Of a stretch of DNA of 22,672 nucleotides, positions 1 to 7,401 are shown in pieces (position 1 is the first letter of the stretch; each line of letters begins with the position of its first letter). The translations under genes and the position numbers were made by a program. Origin of the DNA: an uncultured Subdoligranulum sp. (lineage in GTDB: Bacteria; Bacillota_A; Clostridia; Oscillospirales; Ruminococcaceae); contig NZ_CALADU010000218.1 in assembly GCF_937890665.1 (NCBI RefSeq), forward strand, positions 1-22,672, written 5' to 3'. The notes beneath the pieces are model-generated. The model was not told the DNA's origin. It searched no databases and saw nothing but the letters and a program-made list of their open reading frames with translations.

Positions 1-70
1 CATCTTTCAATCTCCCTTTTAAGTGTATCCAGTCCAACTTTTTGTCCGCACCTCCCTACCTTTGAATGAC

Positions 71-131
71 CTCCCTTTGCTTGTTTGTGCAGTTGGCAGA
101 CCGCACTCCTATTATAGCAAAGGGAGTTTTT
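71..131 (+). terminator. Possible terminator hairpin with long loop
   Basis: An 11-bp perfect inverted repeat (CTCCCTTTGCT at 71-81, AGCAAAGGGAG at 116-126) encloses 34 nt and is followed directly by TTTTT. It could end a transcript entering from the left of the window, or be part of a leader RNA. I recognise no riboswitch class. Confidence 0.4.
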
Positions 132-163
132 ATTTCACCATGATCGACATAAGTCTTTTTTGG

Positions 164-189
164 AACCACTCGCCTAGCGAGTGGTTTTC
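164..189 (+). terminator. Stem-loop, possible terminator
   Basis: A perfect 10-bp stem (AACCACTCGC / GCGAGTGGTT) with a CTA loop is followed on the plus strand by only a short T run. On the minus strand it lies just downstream of the tRNA fragment, but no T run follows it there. It may be a terminator for a gene left of the window. Confidence 0.4.
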
Positions 190-219
190 GGGACACAAGA
201 AAAGAGCGTTGAAACTTTG

Positions 220-264
220 TGGTTGCGGGGACAGGACTTGAACCTGTGACCTCCGGGTTATGAG
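220..264 (-). other. 3' fragment of initiator tRNA-Met(CAU), likely attachment site
   Basis: Read on the minus strand, these 45 nt match the 3' part of an initiator tRNA. They run from the anticodon loop (CTCATAA) through the CCC side of the anticodon stem. Then come the variable loop, a perfect T arm (ACAGG, loop TTCAAGT, CCTGT), the acceptor strand CCCCGCA and an encoded ACCA end. The CCC after CATAA and the A before ACCA (the C1-A72 mismatch position) fit initiator rather than elongator tRNA. The D arm and 5' acceptor strand are absent: upstream the sequence becomes unrelated AT-rich DNA. Integrating elements that target a tRNA 3' end leave this kind of partial copy at one boundary, so I read it as an att scar. 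Elements of this kind would lie to the right (tRNA 5' side), with the original chromosomal flank to the left. Confidence 0.8.
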
Positions 265-473
265 AAATCTAAAATTTGTGCGTTACAGTGTTGTTTTGTT
301 GGGTTTGGTGGTATTGCGTACCAAGGCTCAGAACGGATTTTGTCCCATGTGTACAAAAAGGTGATATATGGTGCTGACCTGTTCCAAACCCTTTTGGGGG
401 CAGTTTTGGGGGCAAATCTGCAAGACAGATTCTCATACGCACCAATCAAATAAATGCGCAGCTTTGGTCTCAT
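258..473 (-). pseudogene. Possible remnant of an integrase C-terminus
   Basis: A short 71-codon minus-strand frame ends with a TAA that lies inside the tRNA fragment. Integrase genes often end at or inside their attachment site. Its product contains a repeated basic motif (FAPKTAPK, encoded by two 11-bp TTTTGGGGGCA repeats on the plus strand). No catalytic tyrosine-recombinase motif (R...HxxR...Y) is present and no integrase body lies upstream, so at best this is the tail of a deleted gene. The assignment rests mainly on position and may be wrong. Confidence 0.22.
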
Positions 474-685
474 TGAGAAATACGAATACCCTCATCACAG
501 GGTTCTTACACAGGAAACGCCCCCACGAACTAATGATGAAATTTTACTCTCTAGCAAGAAGTTGTACGCAAGCCAACTCTACACCATCCTCGCACACCGC
601 CCCTGTCGCCGCGAGAAACGCCCCTGTTTGGGCGCGTTCGCACCGCGTCGGCGCGGTGCCCTCCCAGCCAAATATCGCCCCAAAG

Positions 686-708
686 TCCCCGCTTTCCGGG
701 GATTTTTT
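686..708 (+). terminator. Rho-independent terminator-like hairpin
   Basis: A 6-bp stem (TCCCCG / CGGGGA) with a CTTTC loop is followed by six T residues on the plus strand. No gene ending just upstream is evident, so it may be left over from a lost gene. Confidence 0.5.
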
Positions 709-722
709 GTTTTGCCATAATG

Positions 723-747
723 GGATTTCCCTAAACTGGATTTCCCT
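723..747 (+). repeat. Direct repeat GGATTTCCCT x2
   Basis: Two exact 10-bp copies at 723-732 and 738-747 (15-bp period) lie just after the terminator-like hairpin and just before a CTGTACAG palindrome (746-753). Function unknown. Confidence 0.5.
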
Positions 748-864
748 GTACAGGTAAATCTTGCACAAATAAATACTAAATAAATAAAATACTAAGATAC
801 TATCGTATCCTATCCGTAAAACTACAAAAAACGGATTTTTTCCACTGGAATCTTGCCGTGATGC

Positions 865-894
865 GTACAACTTAACACCTGAGAGTACAACTTA
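865..894 (+). repeat. Direct repeat GTACAACTTA x2, 20 bp apart
   Basis: Exact 10-bp copies lie at 865-874 and 885-894. The 20-bp spacing puts both copies on one face of the helix, as for a protein-binding site. A 7-bp inverted copy (GTTGTAC) occurs at 561-567. An integrase or excisionase arm site, or a regulator site of a lost gene, are possibilities. Confidence 0.45.
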
Positions 895-926
895 CGATTG
901 CACCATCTACTGCTGAAGCTGTATAA

Positions 927-2264
927 TTATAACATAATCGTAGGACCCTCTGTCAGCATCTTAGGTCTCTCGTCAGAGTGCAAAGTGATGAAGTGCAGAT
1001 TTTCCAGCGTAAGCCCCCGCACATAGCGGGCATCTAAATGGGTAGTGCGGCTCCAATTTGGATAATAGTTCTCGCTTCCGGGGGCGGTGGGAGCTTGCAG
1101 GCGGTCGGGAACCCCCGGGTAAGGGGCGCTTGGCAAATCGGTCAGCTTCACGCCGCCGAAGGCTGTATACCAGAAGTCCCGGATCGTCACATCCTCTATC
1201 ATGTGAGCGGCGTTGGCATCAAGGCGGCAGCCGCCGAACCTCGGCTCGCCCATGATGTCATTGTCAAAGCGGCGCTGGGCGTGGGCCATTTCCTCATCAT
1301 CTACAGCTGTGATGCCCACAAAGCGCAGCCGGGCCATGGTGCCGATGGGCGGTATGTGGTCCAGCTCTACACTGCTGCCTAAATCGTCCGGGCGGTAGCG
1401 GTTGTTCAAAATTGCAAAAATCGGGCGCCGGACATTGTGCATGGTGACATTCTCCACCAGAATATCGGTAATGCTCCCGCCCTCGGTGCATTCCAGCTTG
1501 ATTCCCTCGCGCCAGACATTGCGCATCGTGCAGTTGGAGATAACCACGCCGGAAATCCCGCCGATGGACTTTAACCCGATGCGGATGCCCGCGCAGACTG
1601 AGGTAAATGCGCAGTCGGAAATATGCACATCCTGCACGGGCAGACCGCTGGATTGCAGGCAGAGGTTATCGTCAGTGCCGTCGATATAGCAGCCGCGCAC
1701 CCAGACATGGCGGCAGCCGTCAAAATCCAGACCGTCACCGTTGTAGTTCCGGTGGTTTTCAATGTGCAGGTCGGTTGCCCAAATGAAATCGCTGTCCAGA
1801 AATGCCGTTGTCCACGCGGCAGCATTCAGCAGCCGCAGGTTCTGTACGCGGACATTGCGGCAGCGTAGCACCCGCAGCAGCATGGGGCGGTAGATGCTGC
1901 CTGCGTTGGGGAACGCGGCGGCATTGCCGTCAATGACGCCGCTGCCGCAAATTGTGACATTTTCGGCATCTTGGGCAAACAGAAAGCAGCGGTCCAGCTC
2001 CGGCTCGTTGCGGTAGCGGTTGTGGTGGGTATCGGTGCCATAGTCGGCAATATCGGGGCTGGCCAGCAGGGTGGCGCTGTTGGTGATTTCCAGCGCCACA
2101 TTGCTTTTCAGGTACAGCGTACCGCAGACAAATGTACCGCCTGCCAGCCGCACCGTGCCGCCCTGCGCGGCGGCAGCATCTATCGCCGCCTGCACCGCAG
2201 CTGTGTCCTTGGTGCGGCCGTCAGCCGCAGCCCCGTAGCTGCGGGGATCGAAAATATCCTTCAT
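927..2264 (-). CDS. GH28-like (polygalacturonase-fold) beta-helix protein
   Basis: A 445-residue protein with the GH28 layout: an N-terminal DPRSYGA...DGRTKDT segment typical of pectinase-type right-handed beta-helices, then repeated N/D-V-x-I-x-N coils. GH28 normally acts on galacturonan or rhamnogalacturonan with conserved NTD, DD, GHG and RIK motifs. Here NGD (D177) and GTDDN (D198, D199) are kept at the usual spacing. The GHG motif is replaced by C-A-G (A225 in the histidine place), and the RIK position reads G-I-K (K256 kept, arginine lost). Ordinary polygalacturonase activity is therefore doubtful, and a different uronic-acid linkage is more likely. No signal peptide, so cytoplasmic. 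The ATG at 2264 is chosen because GAGGAG sits just upstream; a TTG 18 nt further out lies ahead of that site. It starts about 10 nt after the DUF2264 stop, so it is the last gene of that operon. No terminator is visible after the stop. Confidence 0.82.
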   Translation of the reverse strand: MKDIFDPRSYGAAADGRTKDTAAVQAAIDAAAAQGGTVRLAGGTFVCGTLYLKSNVALEITNSATLLASPDIADYGTDTHHNRYRNEPELDRCFLFAQDAENVTICGSGVIDGNAAAFPNAGSIYRPMLLRVLRCRNVRVQNLRLLNAAAWTTAFLDSDFIWATDLHIENHRNYNGDGLDFDGCRHVWVRGCYIDGTDDNLCLQSSGLPVQDVHISDCAFTSVCAGIRIGLKSIGGISGVVISNCTMRNVWREGIKLECTEGGSITDILVENVTMHNVRRPIFAILNNRYRPDDLGSSVELDHIPPIGTMARLRFVGITAVDDEEMAHAQRRFDNDIMGEPRFGGCRLDANAAHMIEDVTIRDFWYTAFGGVKLTDLPSAPYPGVPDRLQAPTAPGSENYYPNWSRTTHLDARYVRGLTLENLHFITLHSDERPKMLTEGPTIML

Positions 2265-2274
2265 CTTGCTCTCC

Positions 2275-3963
2275 TCAGGCAAATGTCACTTTCGTTTCCA
2301 GCACGGTTGTGCCGGGGTGGATCGCATACTGTACCATCGGGATGACCGTGCGGGGGTACTGCAGGCTCGTGTTGGGCACGGGTTCCAAAACCAGCGGCGT
2401 GCCGCGGCCGGTCAGGTCCTCTGCCGCACAGAAGCCGCCGGGATGTTCCGCGCGGGCAACGGTGGCGGTGCAGCTGTGTGCTGCGCCGGGGCAGTCATCG
2501 GGGATGGCAAACCCGGCATCGAACGCCTCGCAGGCGATTTCGCTCGTAACCGTATGGCGGCGGAGATGCCCGCCGTCGCACAAAGCAATCTCCGTCACGA
2601 CCTGCACGCCGGGCAGCGGCGACCAGACGGCGCGGGTCCCGTTCTCCGTCATTTCCCACGACTCCGGCGCGGCCTTGACAAAGATATGCCCGAGATACCG
2701 GAAGCTCAGCACCGAATCCGGCGCGGCCTCCTCCAGCGTGCGCTGGCTGCGCGCAGCACTGAACGCATAGCGTGAGCAGTAGGCAAGCTTTGCGTACTTT
2801 TCCTCCATCTGGGGGAACGGGTGTTTCACCCGCAGTGCCGCCGGGTACAGCACCGCCATGCCGTTCACCCGCTGGGCCAGCATCTCGGCCCCGGGCAGCG
2901 GGCGCACGGCGTCCAGCTTGGGCAGCGGCTCCGCCGGGGTTTGCCAGAAGGGATGCTCCGCGGGCAGCATCAGAAACGCAAACGCCTTCATGCACCAGTA
3001 GGGGGAGCCGGGGGCGTTGTAGTTTTCCGACATCATCAGATTCGGGTAGGCGTAGCCGATGGTCAGCACACCGCCGTTATCGGTGATGGGCTGCGCCGCC
3101 CACCAGTCGAGATGCCGCGTGACAATGCCTTTTATCACGCCCGGCGTGAACACCGGCAGCTCCGCCGCCGCGCACAGCGAGAAAAATGCCGCCTGCGCAA
3201 AGCGGTAGGTCTGGCTGCGGCCATAGGCGACCGCCGCGCCGTTTTCATCGAACCAGTAGATAAAATCCTGCGCAAACTTGCAGGCGCGGGCGCGGAATTT
3301 TTCGCACCGCGCAGGGTCATCCTGCTGCATCGTCATGGCGTAGAGCAGCGAGTAAAATACGATGGCAAAGCCGTTATAGTAGTCCTTCATGCCGCCCTTG
3401 CCGTCAAGGTACCAGCCGTGGGTGTCATAATAGCTGTCGATGCGGGCCAGCCCCAATTCCAGCCGTTCCCTATTATACGGCATACCGCGCTTTTTCAGTG
3501 CGCAGTTGACCAGAATGCAAAAGAACTGCCAGTTGCTGTGGCTGCACTCATAGTGGTTGATATTGTCGAGCCACTTTGCCAGATTTTCGCGTTCGGTGTC
3601 GGTCAGCGGGTCCCACAGCACATCGGGGGTCAGCAGCAGACCGTAGGCGATTGCCGCCATCTCGACAAATTTCTGGTCAAGGTCGCGGCAGCTGCCCCAA
3701 TACCCCGGCCCGCCGGGGGTCGTGCCGGAGACAAGACCGCGGCGGTAGATTTCTTCCCACGCGGCATCATGACCGCCGCCCGCCCAGAACGGCACCAGTG
3801 CCCACAGCGGACGGCTGAATGCCTCCATCGGGATGGTCGCGGTTTCGTAATGGGCGGCGGTTGCGCCCAAGGCAAAGCCGCTGCCGCCCGGTGTCAGGCG
3901 GCTTTTCAACGGTTCCAGCAGGGCCAGCATCTGGGCTGCCCACTGTATGCGCTCGTTATCCAT
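2275..3963 (-). CDS. DUF2264 family protein, possible exo-glucuronidase
   Basis: A 562-residue protein matching the DUF2264 family: a long helical, barrel-like N-terminal part (about residues 1-370) and a beta-rich C-terminal part. Recognisable stretches are NHYECSHSNWQFF, DTHGWYLDGKGGMKDYY and GSPYWCMKAF. From memory, DUF2264 proteins include the CAZy GH154 beta-glucuronidases of arabinogalactan degradation. I am moderately sure of that link, and the activity here is inferred. The start at 3963 is preceded by AAGGAG at good spacing and overlaps the response-regulator stop by 8 nt, showing tight translational coupling. A further in-frame extension upstream would run inside the regulator's HTH coding region and looks spurious. 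No signal peptide or membrane segment, so it would act on imported oligosaccharides. Confidence 0.85.
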   Translation of the reverse strand: MDNERIQWAAQMLALLEPLKSRLTPGGSGFALGATAAHYETATIPMEAFSRPLWALVPFWAGGGHDAAWEEIYRRGLVSGTTPGGPGYWGSCRDLDQKFVEMAAIAYGLLLTPDVLWDPLTDTERENLAKWLDNINHYECSHSNWQFFCILVNCALKKRGMPYNRERLELGLARIDSYYDTHGWYLDGKGGMKDYYNGFAIVFYSLLYAMTMQQDDPARCEKFRARACKFAQDFIYWFDENGAAVAYGRSQTYRFAQAAFFSLCAAAELPVFTPGVIKGIVTRHLDWWAAQPITDNGGVLTIGYAYPNLMMSENYNAPGSPYWCMKAFAFLMLPAEHPFWQTPAEPLPKLDAVRPLPGAEMLAQRVNGMAVLYPAALRVKHPFPQMEEKYAKLAYCSRYAFSAARSQRTLEEAAPDSVLSFRYLGHIFVKAAPESWEMTENGTRAVWSPLPGVQVVTEIALCDGGHLRRHTVTSEIACEAFDAGFAIPDDCPGAAHSCTATVARAEHPGGFCAAEDLTGRGTPLVLEPVPNTSLQYPRTVIPMVQYAIHPGTTVLETKVTFA

Positions 3964-5470
3964 TGCTTTGCTCCTTAAAGCTCTTGCGGTAGGCCGCAGG
4001 GGTCTTGCCGTAATAGCGGCTGAACACCTCGTTAAAATAGCGGTAGTCCTTGAAGCCGACCTCCTCGGCAATCTCGTAGCTGCGCTTATCGCTGTTCAGC
4101 AGCAGCTCCAGCGCATGCTCCATCCGCACACGGTTCAGGTAATCCTTGAAATTCTGCCCCAGCTGCTTTTTAAAATAGCTGCTGAAATAGAACGGATTCA
4201 TATGGATATGCTTTGCCAGCACCTCCAGCGTCAGGTTCTCGCGGTAGTGCGCGGCGATATAATCGGTCACCCTTTGCATATCCTTATGTTCATTTTTCTT
4301 GACCTGCCCGGCCATCTGGCCGTACAGCTCCTCCAGCGATTTTTTGAACAGTGCTTCCAGCGCCGGGTAATCGGCGGTCTCGCGCGCGGCATCCAGCAGG
4401 TCGCTGCTGCCGCCCGCGCACTGCACGCCGGAGCGTTCCAGCCGCGCCTGCACCATGCGCCGGCAGACAAGCAGGTGGTAGACAGCCGCATCGGCGCGGC
4501 CATCGGTGATGGGCGGAACAGCGGCCAGCAGGTTTTCCACCGCACGGTTGAAAACCTCCCGGTCCGTCTCGACAAAGCTGGCAGCCACGGCCTCCTGCAG
4601 CGGATGCAGGGTGGCGGTGTCGGCGGGGGCCTCGCCAAACAGCGGTGCATCCATCGCAAGCACGGTATCCGGTAAGCGGTCGGCAAAATAGAACCAGCGG
4701 CAGGCATCGCGGCAGGGGGCGGTAAAGGTTGGCACGACGCTCATCTCGGCGGTAGCGGGGCTGCACACAAAGCCGACCTTGCACCGGGTGCGCTGCTCCA
4801 GCAGGGCCTGCGCCTCGTGCAGCCAGCCGGTTGCCTGCGCCTGCGTCATGTTGACCAGCAGCAGATAGCACTGCCCTTTTTTCTGGAATGCTGTCCCCTG
4901 CCCGGTCTGACGGCAGAGAGTATCCAGCTGGCCGAAGATTGAAAACTCGATCAGCTGGCGTTCCATGGCGTTTCTGGCGGTCAGCCCCAGCGGCTGAACG
5001 GCCGTCAAAATATAGCTGGTCGGCTCCATCTCGGCCACCCGGCCAAACGCATCGGAGTAGCTGCCCGTGTCGGAGGGCGAGGCCGGGGCGCTGTGATCCG
5101 GCTGCACCGGCAGGCATTTTTCCACGGCGCGCAGCAGGTCATCCTTTTTGACAGGCTTTAACAGATAGTCCACCGCACCGTAGCTGAGGGCATCGTGCGC
5201 GTAGGAAAAATCCTGAAACCCGCTGATGAAGATGACCTTGGTGCGGCTTTGGGCGGTGTGCAGCGCCTTTAAAATTTCAATGCCGGTCTTGCCGGGCATC
5301 GAGATGTCCAGCAGTGCCAGATCCGGGCTTTGGGCAAAGATCTCCCGCAGGGCGTCGGTACCGTTTTCGCAGGTGGCGCAGATCTCAATGCCCAGCTGCG
5401 CCCAGTCGATCAGCATCTGTAAGCCGCGGATGATGACCGGCTCATCGTCGGCAATGAGCATTTTCAGCAT
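3956..5470 (-). CDS. AraC-type response regulator (YesN-like)
   Basis: A 504-residue two-component response regulator. The receiver domain (about 1-120) has the acidic pair D8/D9, the phospho-acceptor D55 (LLDISMPG), S83 and K105 (YLLKPVK). The middle (about 130-390) is a variable region. The C-terminal AraC-type double helix-turn-helix (about 395-500) contains the typical NLTLEVLAKHIHMNPFYFS and YEIAEEVGFKDYRYFNEVF helices. Such proteins work with YesM-type kinases and usually activate nearby sugar-uptake and glycosidase genes. AGGAGG precedes the ATG at 5470, which overlaps the kinase stop by 7 nt. The expected DNA site is a pair of direct repeats 20-21 bp apart next to a -35 box, which is what both promoters in the 10627-10969 region show. 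Confidence 0.95.
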   Translation of the reverse strand: MLKMLIADDEPVIIRGLQMLIDWAQLGIEICATCENGTDALREIFAQSPDLALLDISMPGKTGIEILKALHTAQSRTKVIFISGFQDFSYAHDALSYGAVDYLLKPVKKDDLLRAVEKCLPVQPDHSAPASPSDTGSYSDAFGRVAEMEPTSYILTAVQPLGLTARNAMERQLIEFSIFGQLDTLCRQTGQGTAFQKKGQCYLLLVNMTQAQATGWLHEAQALLEQRTRCKVGFVCSPATAEMSVVPTFTAPCRDACRWFYFADRLPDTVLAMDAPLFGEAPADTATLHPLQEAVAASFVETDREVFNRAVENLLAAVPPITDGRADAAVYHLLVCRRMVQARLERSGVQCAGGSSDLLDAARETADYPALEALFKKSLEELYGQMAGQVKKNEHKDMQRVTDYIAAHYRENLTLEVLAKHIHMNPFYFSSYFKKQLGQNFKDYLNRVRMEHALELLLNSDKRSYEIAEEVGFKDYRYFNEVFSRYYGKTPAAYRKSFKEQSNG

Positions 5471-7323
5471 AGCGGTTCCTCCTGTGCAAGATTTTGCAGG
5501 TCTGCGGGGATGGTGGCCGTGACGACTGTTCCCACGCCGGGTGTGCTGTACAGCGTAATGCCGTAGTCGCTGCCGTAAAGGTAGCGCAGTCGGTCATGGA
5601 CATTTTTCAGTCCGATGCTCGCCCACTCGTAATTTTCTTTATGGCCGGGCTGGTCGCTGTCCAGCAGGGTGTACAGTCTGTTCAGCGCGTCCTCGTCCAT
5701 GCCGACGCCGTTGTCCATGACCGTCAGCGTAATGCAGTTTTCCTGCTTTTCCGCGGTCAATTGGATATGCCCCGGCCCGTCCATCGGCTTGATGCCGTGG
5801 ACAAAGGCATTTTCCACGATAGGCTGTAAAATCAACTTGGGAATGAGTTGGTTTTCCAGATGGGCGCAGGCGTAGGAGAAGCTGACCTTGTTGCTGAACC
5901 GGCAGTTGAGCAGGTAAACGTATTTGGTTAAAATATCCACCTCACGCCCCAGCGGCACAAGGTCGTTGACCGTGCCGATGACGTAACGTATCTGGTCGCT
6001 CAGCGCCTCGATCATATCGGCCACCATCGGGTCGTTGCGCCCGACAGCGGTCATACGGATGACCTCCAGCGTGTTGTACAAAAAGTGAGGGTAGATCTGG
6101 CTTTTCAGCGCGTTCAGCTCCGCCTCGGTCTGCTTGATTTTAGACAGATACACTTGTTTTGTATAGGTGTCCAGCTCAGCGCTCATCTGGTTGAAGCGCT
6201 CGGTCAGGTCGCTCAGCTCATCGTTGCCGGTCACAGGGATGCGCCCGGTAAAATCACCGGACTCGACCTCGCCCATGTGCTGCATAATGGTGCGGATGGG
6301 CTGGGTCAGCTTGCGGGAGAAAAACATCGAGCCGATGACAAGCGCGGCCACAGCCAGCGCGACCACCAGCCACACAGCCCGCTGCATCGCCTGTATCTGC
6401 GTTTCGATGGGGGTGCGGCTCTGGCTGCACCAAACGGTCAGCCCGTATTCGGGGATCGGCTCGGACAAGAGCATCGTGCCGTCCGGTGCTTCCGCCGTCA
6501 CATCCAGCGTTTCACCCACAAGCGCCGTGTCGGAGGAAAAATAGCAGTGCCCGGCCTCGTCCGTGACATAGACGATGCCGCCGCCGGTCAGGTTCAGCGT
6601 GGCAAACAGCCGGTCAAACACATCGGTGCGCAGGTCCAGAAAGAGCGTACCCAAGTATTTTTCATGCCCGACTGCGCCGGTAATGTCGTAATAGTTGCGC
6701 CCAACGGTAAAGACATACGGCGTGCGCGAGCCGCGAAAGCCGATGTAATCCAGCGCGTGGGTGGGCACAAGCCCCATTTTGCGGCTTTCGGTGTCCCAAT
6801 GCTCAAAATCCACCGCCTGCAGATACGCCTCACTGTCAAACAGGGAGTTGTTGTAGTTTCCCAGCTGGTAGCTGACCGCCTTGGCTGCGCCCGCCGGGGC
6901 ATAGATAAAGTGGGAGGCCTCAATATTGGCGTCCGTCATATTCAGATAGTGCAAAAACAGCCCCATTTCGTGGCGGATGCTGTCAGCGGCATTGTCCGCG
7001 TCGGCAAAAACCTCACCGGACAGGATTTTGCGCAGGTTGTCGTAATTGTCGTAGTCGTAAGAAAAATCCCCCTGAGAGGAATAGTTGTAGTAATAGCAGA
7101 ATTTCGACAGGTCTGTATAGGTATCCAACCGAACGCGGATAGAATAGGCCGAGTAGGCGATCGCATCCTGATAGGCGTCCTCCAGACTGGCGCGGTACTC
7201 GGTCAGCATACGGCTTTGCAGCACGGTGACCAGCAGCACGATGGGCACAATGCCCAGCAGCAGGATAACGGCTGTGAACTTGGCAAACAAACTGACGCGG
7301 TGCGGACGGTGCGGCGTATCCAT
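5464..7323 (-). CDS. Sensor histidine kinase (YesM-like)
   Basis: A 619-residue membrane sensor kinase. One membrane helix lies near residues 9-33, followed by an extracellular sensing region to about 310 (Cache-like by position). A second helix lies near 313-335, then a HAMP segment (KLTQPIRTI onward). The His-kinase motif YPHFLYNTLEVIRM carries the phospho-acceptor H413, and the ATPase part has an N box (PIVENAFVHGIKP) and G box (MDNGVGMD). This is the standard YesM/HPK7 layout for sensing extracellular sugars, often together with the binding protein. It is the first gene after the hairpin at 7345-7381 and is translationally coupled to the regulator. GTGAGG precedes the ATG. Confidence 0.94.
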   Translation of the reverse strand: MDTPHRPHRVSLFAKFTAVILLLGIVPIVLLVTVLQSRMLTEYRASLEDAYQDAIAYSAYSIRVRLDTYTDLSKFCYYYNYSSQGDFSYDYDNYDNLRKILSGEVFADADNAADSIRHEMGLFLHYLNMTDANIEASHFIYAPAGAAKAVSYQLGNYNNSLFDSEAYLQAVDFEHWDTESRKMGLVPTHALDYIGFRGSRTPYVFTVGRNYYDITGAVGHEKYLGTLFLDLRTDVFDRLFATLNLTGGGIVYVTDEAGHCYFSSDTALVGETLDVTAEAPDGTMLLSEPIPEYGLTVWCSQSRTPIETQIQAMQRAVWLVVALAVAALVIGSMFFSRKLTQPIRTIMQHMGEVESGDFTGRIPVTGNDELSDLTERFNQMSAELDTYTKQVYLSKIKQTEAELNALKSQIYPHFLYNTLEVIRMTAVGRNDPMVADMIEALSDQIRYVIGTVNDLVPLGREVDILTKYVYLLNCRFSNKVSFSYACAHLENQLIPKLILQPIVENAFVHGIKPMDGPGHIQLTAEKQENCITLTVMDNGVGMDEDALNRLYTLLDSDQPGHKENYEWASIGLKNVHDRLRYLYGSDYGITLYSTPGVGTVVTATIPADLQNLAQEEPLC

Positions 7324-7344
7324 AACAAAACCTCACGATGCAGC

Positions 7345-7381
7345 AAAATTGGGTGTGGGCGCAGTGCCCACACCCAATTTT
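7345..7381 (-). terminator. Strong hairpin between transporter and sensor-kinase genes
   Basis: A perfect 16-bp stem with the 5-nt loop GCAGT. The arms are AAAATTGGGTGTGGGC (7345-7360) and its exact complement (7366-7381). Being symmetric, it ends in T4 on both strands. It lies 20 nt after the permease stop and 21 nt before the kinase ATG. It probably ends most transporter transcripts while letting some through to the kinase and regulator genes, since there is almost no room for a separate kinase promoter. Confidence 0.8.
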
Positions 7382-7401
7382 AGCATATTGCGGGATAAAA
7401 A

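Larger units (their letters stand above)
265..926. other. Gene-poor stretch between tRNA scar and the GH28-like gene
   Basis: About 660 nt without a convincing gene. The frames that stay open here on either strand have low-complexity, frame-shadow-like translations and no ribosome binding site. The stretch holds GC-rich hairpins at 619-634 (CGCCC/GGGCG) and 640-659 (GCACCGCG/CGCGGTGC), a terminator-like hairpin at 686-708, an AT-rich block at about 760-815 and two pairs of short direct repeats. It reads like the decayed end of a mobile element. Confidence 0.5.

Noticed and set aside
71..126. Long-loop hairpin considered as a T-box or riboswitch
   Set aside because: No T-box sequence or recognisable aptamer core; the downstream gene would be absent, since only the tRNA scar follows.
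392..414. Tandem TTTTGGGGGCA x2, considered as start of a repeat array or CRISPR
   Set aside because: Only two 11-bp copies with a single base between them; no spacer structure, and no cas genes in the window.
368..757. Open frame of 129 codons on the plus strand in the left region
   Set aside because: No ribosome binding site, it runs through GC hairpins and a terminator-like structure, and the translation is low in normal protein features. It overlaps an equally unconvincing minus-strand frame.
3964..4071. Upstream extension of the DUF2264 protein
   Set aside because: The extra 36 residues are basic, Arg/Ala/Thr-rich and encoded antiparallel to no known domain, within the regulator's HTH region in another frame; AAGGAG supports the start at 3963.
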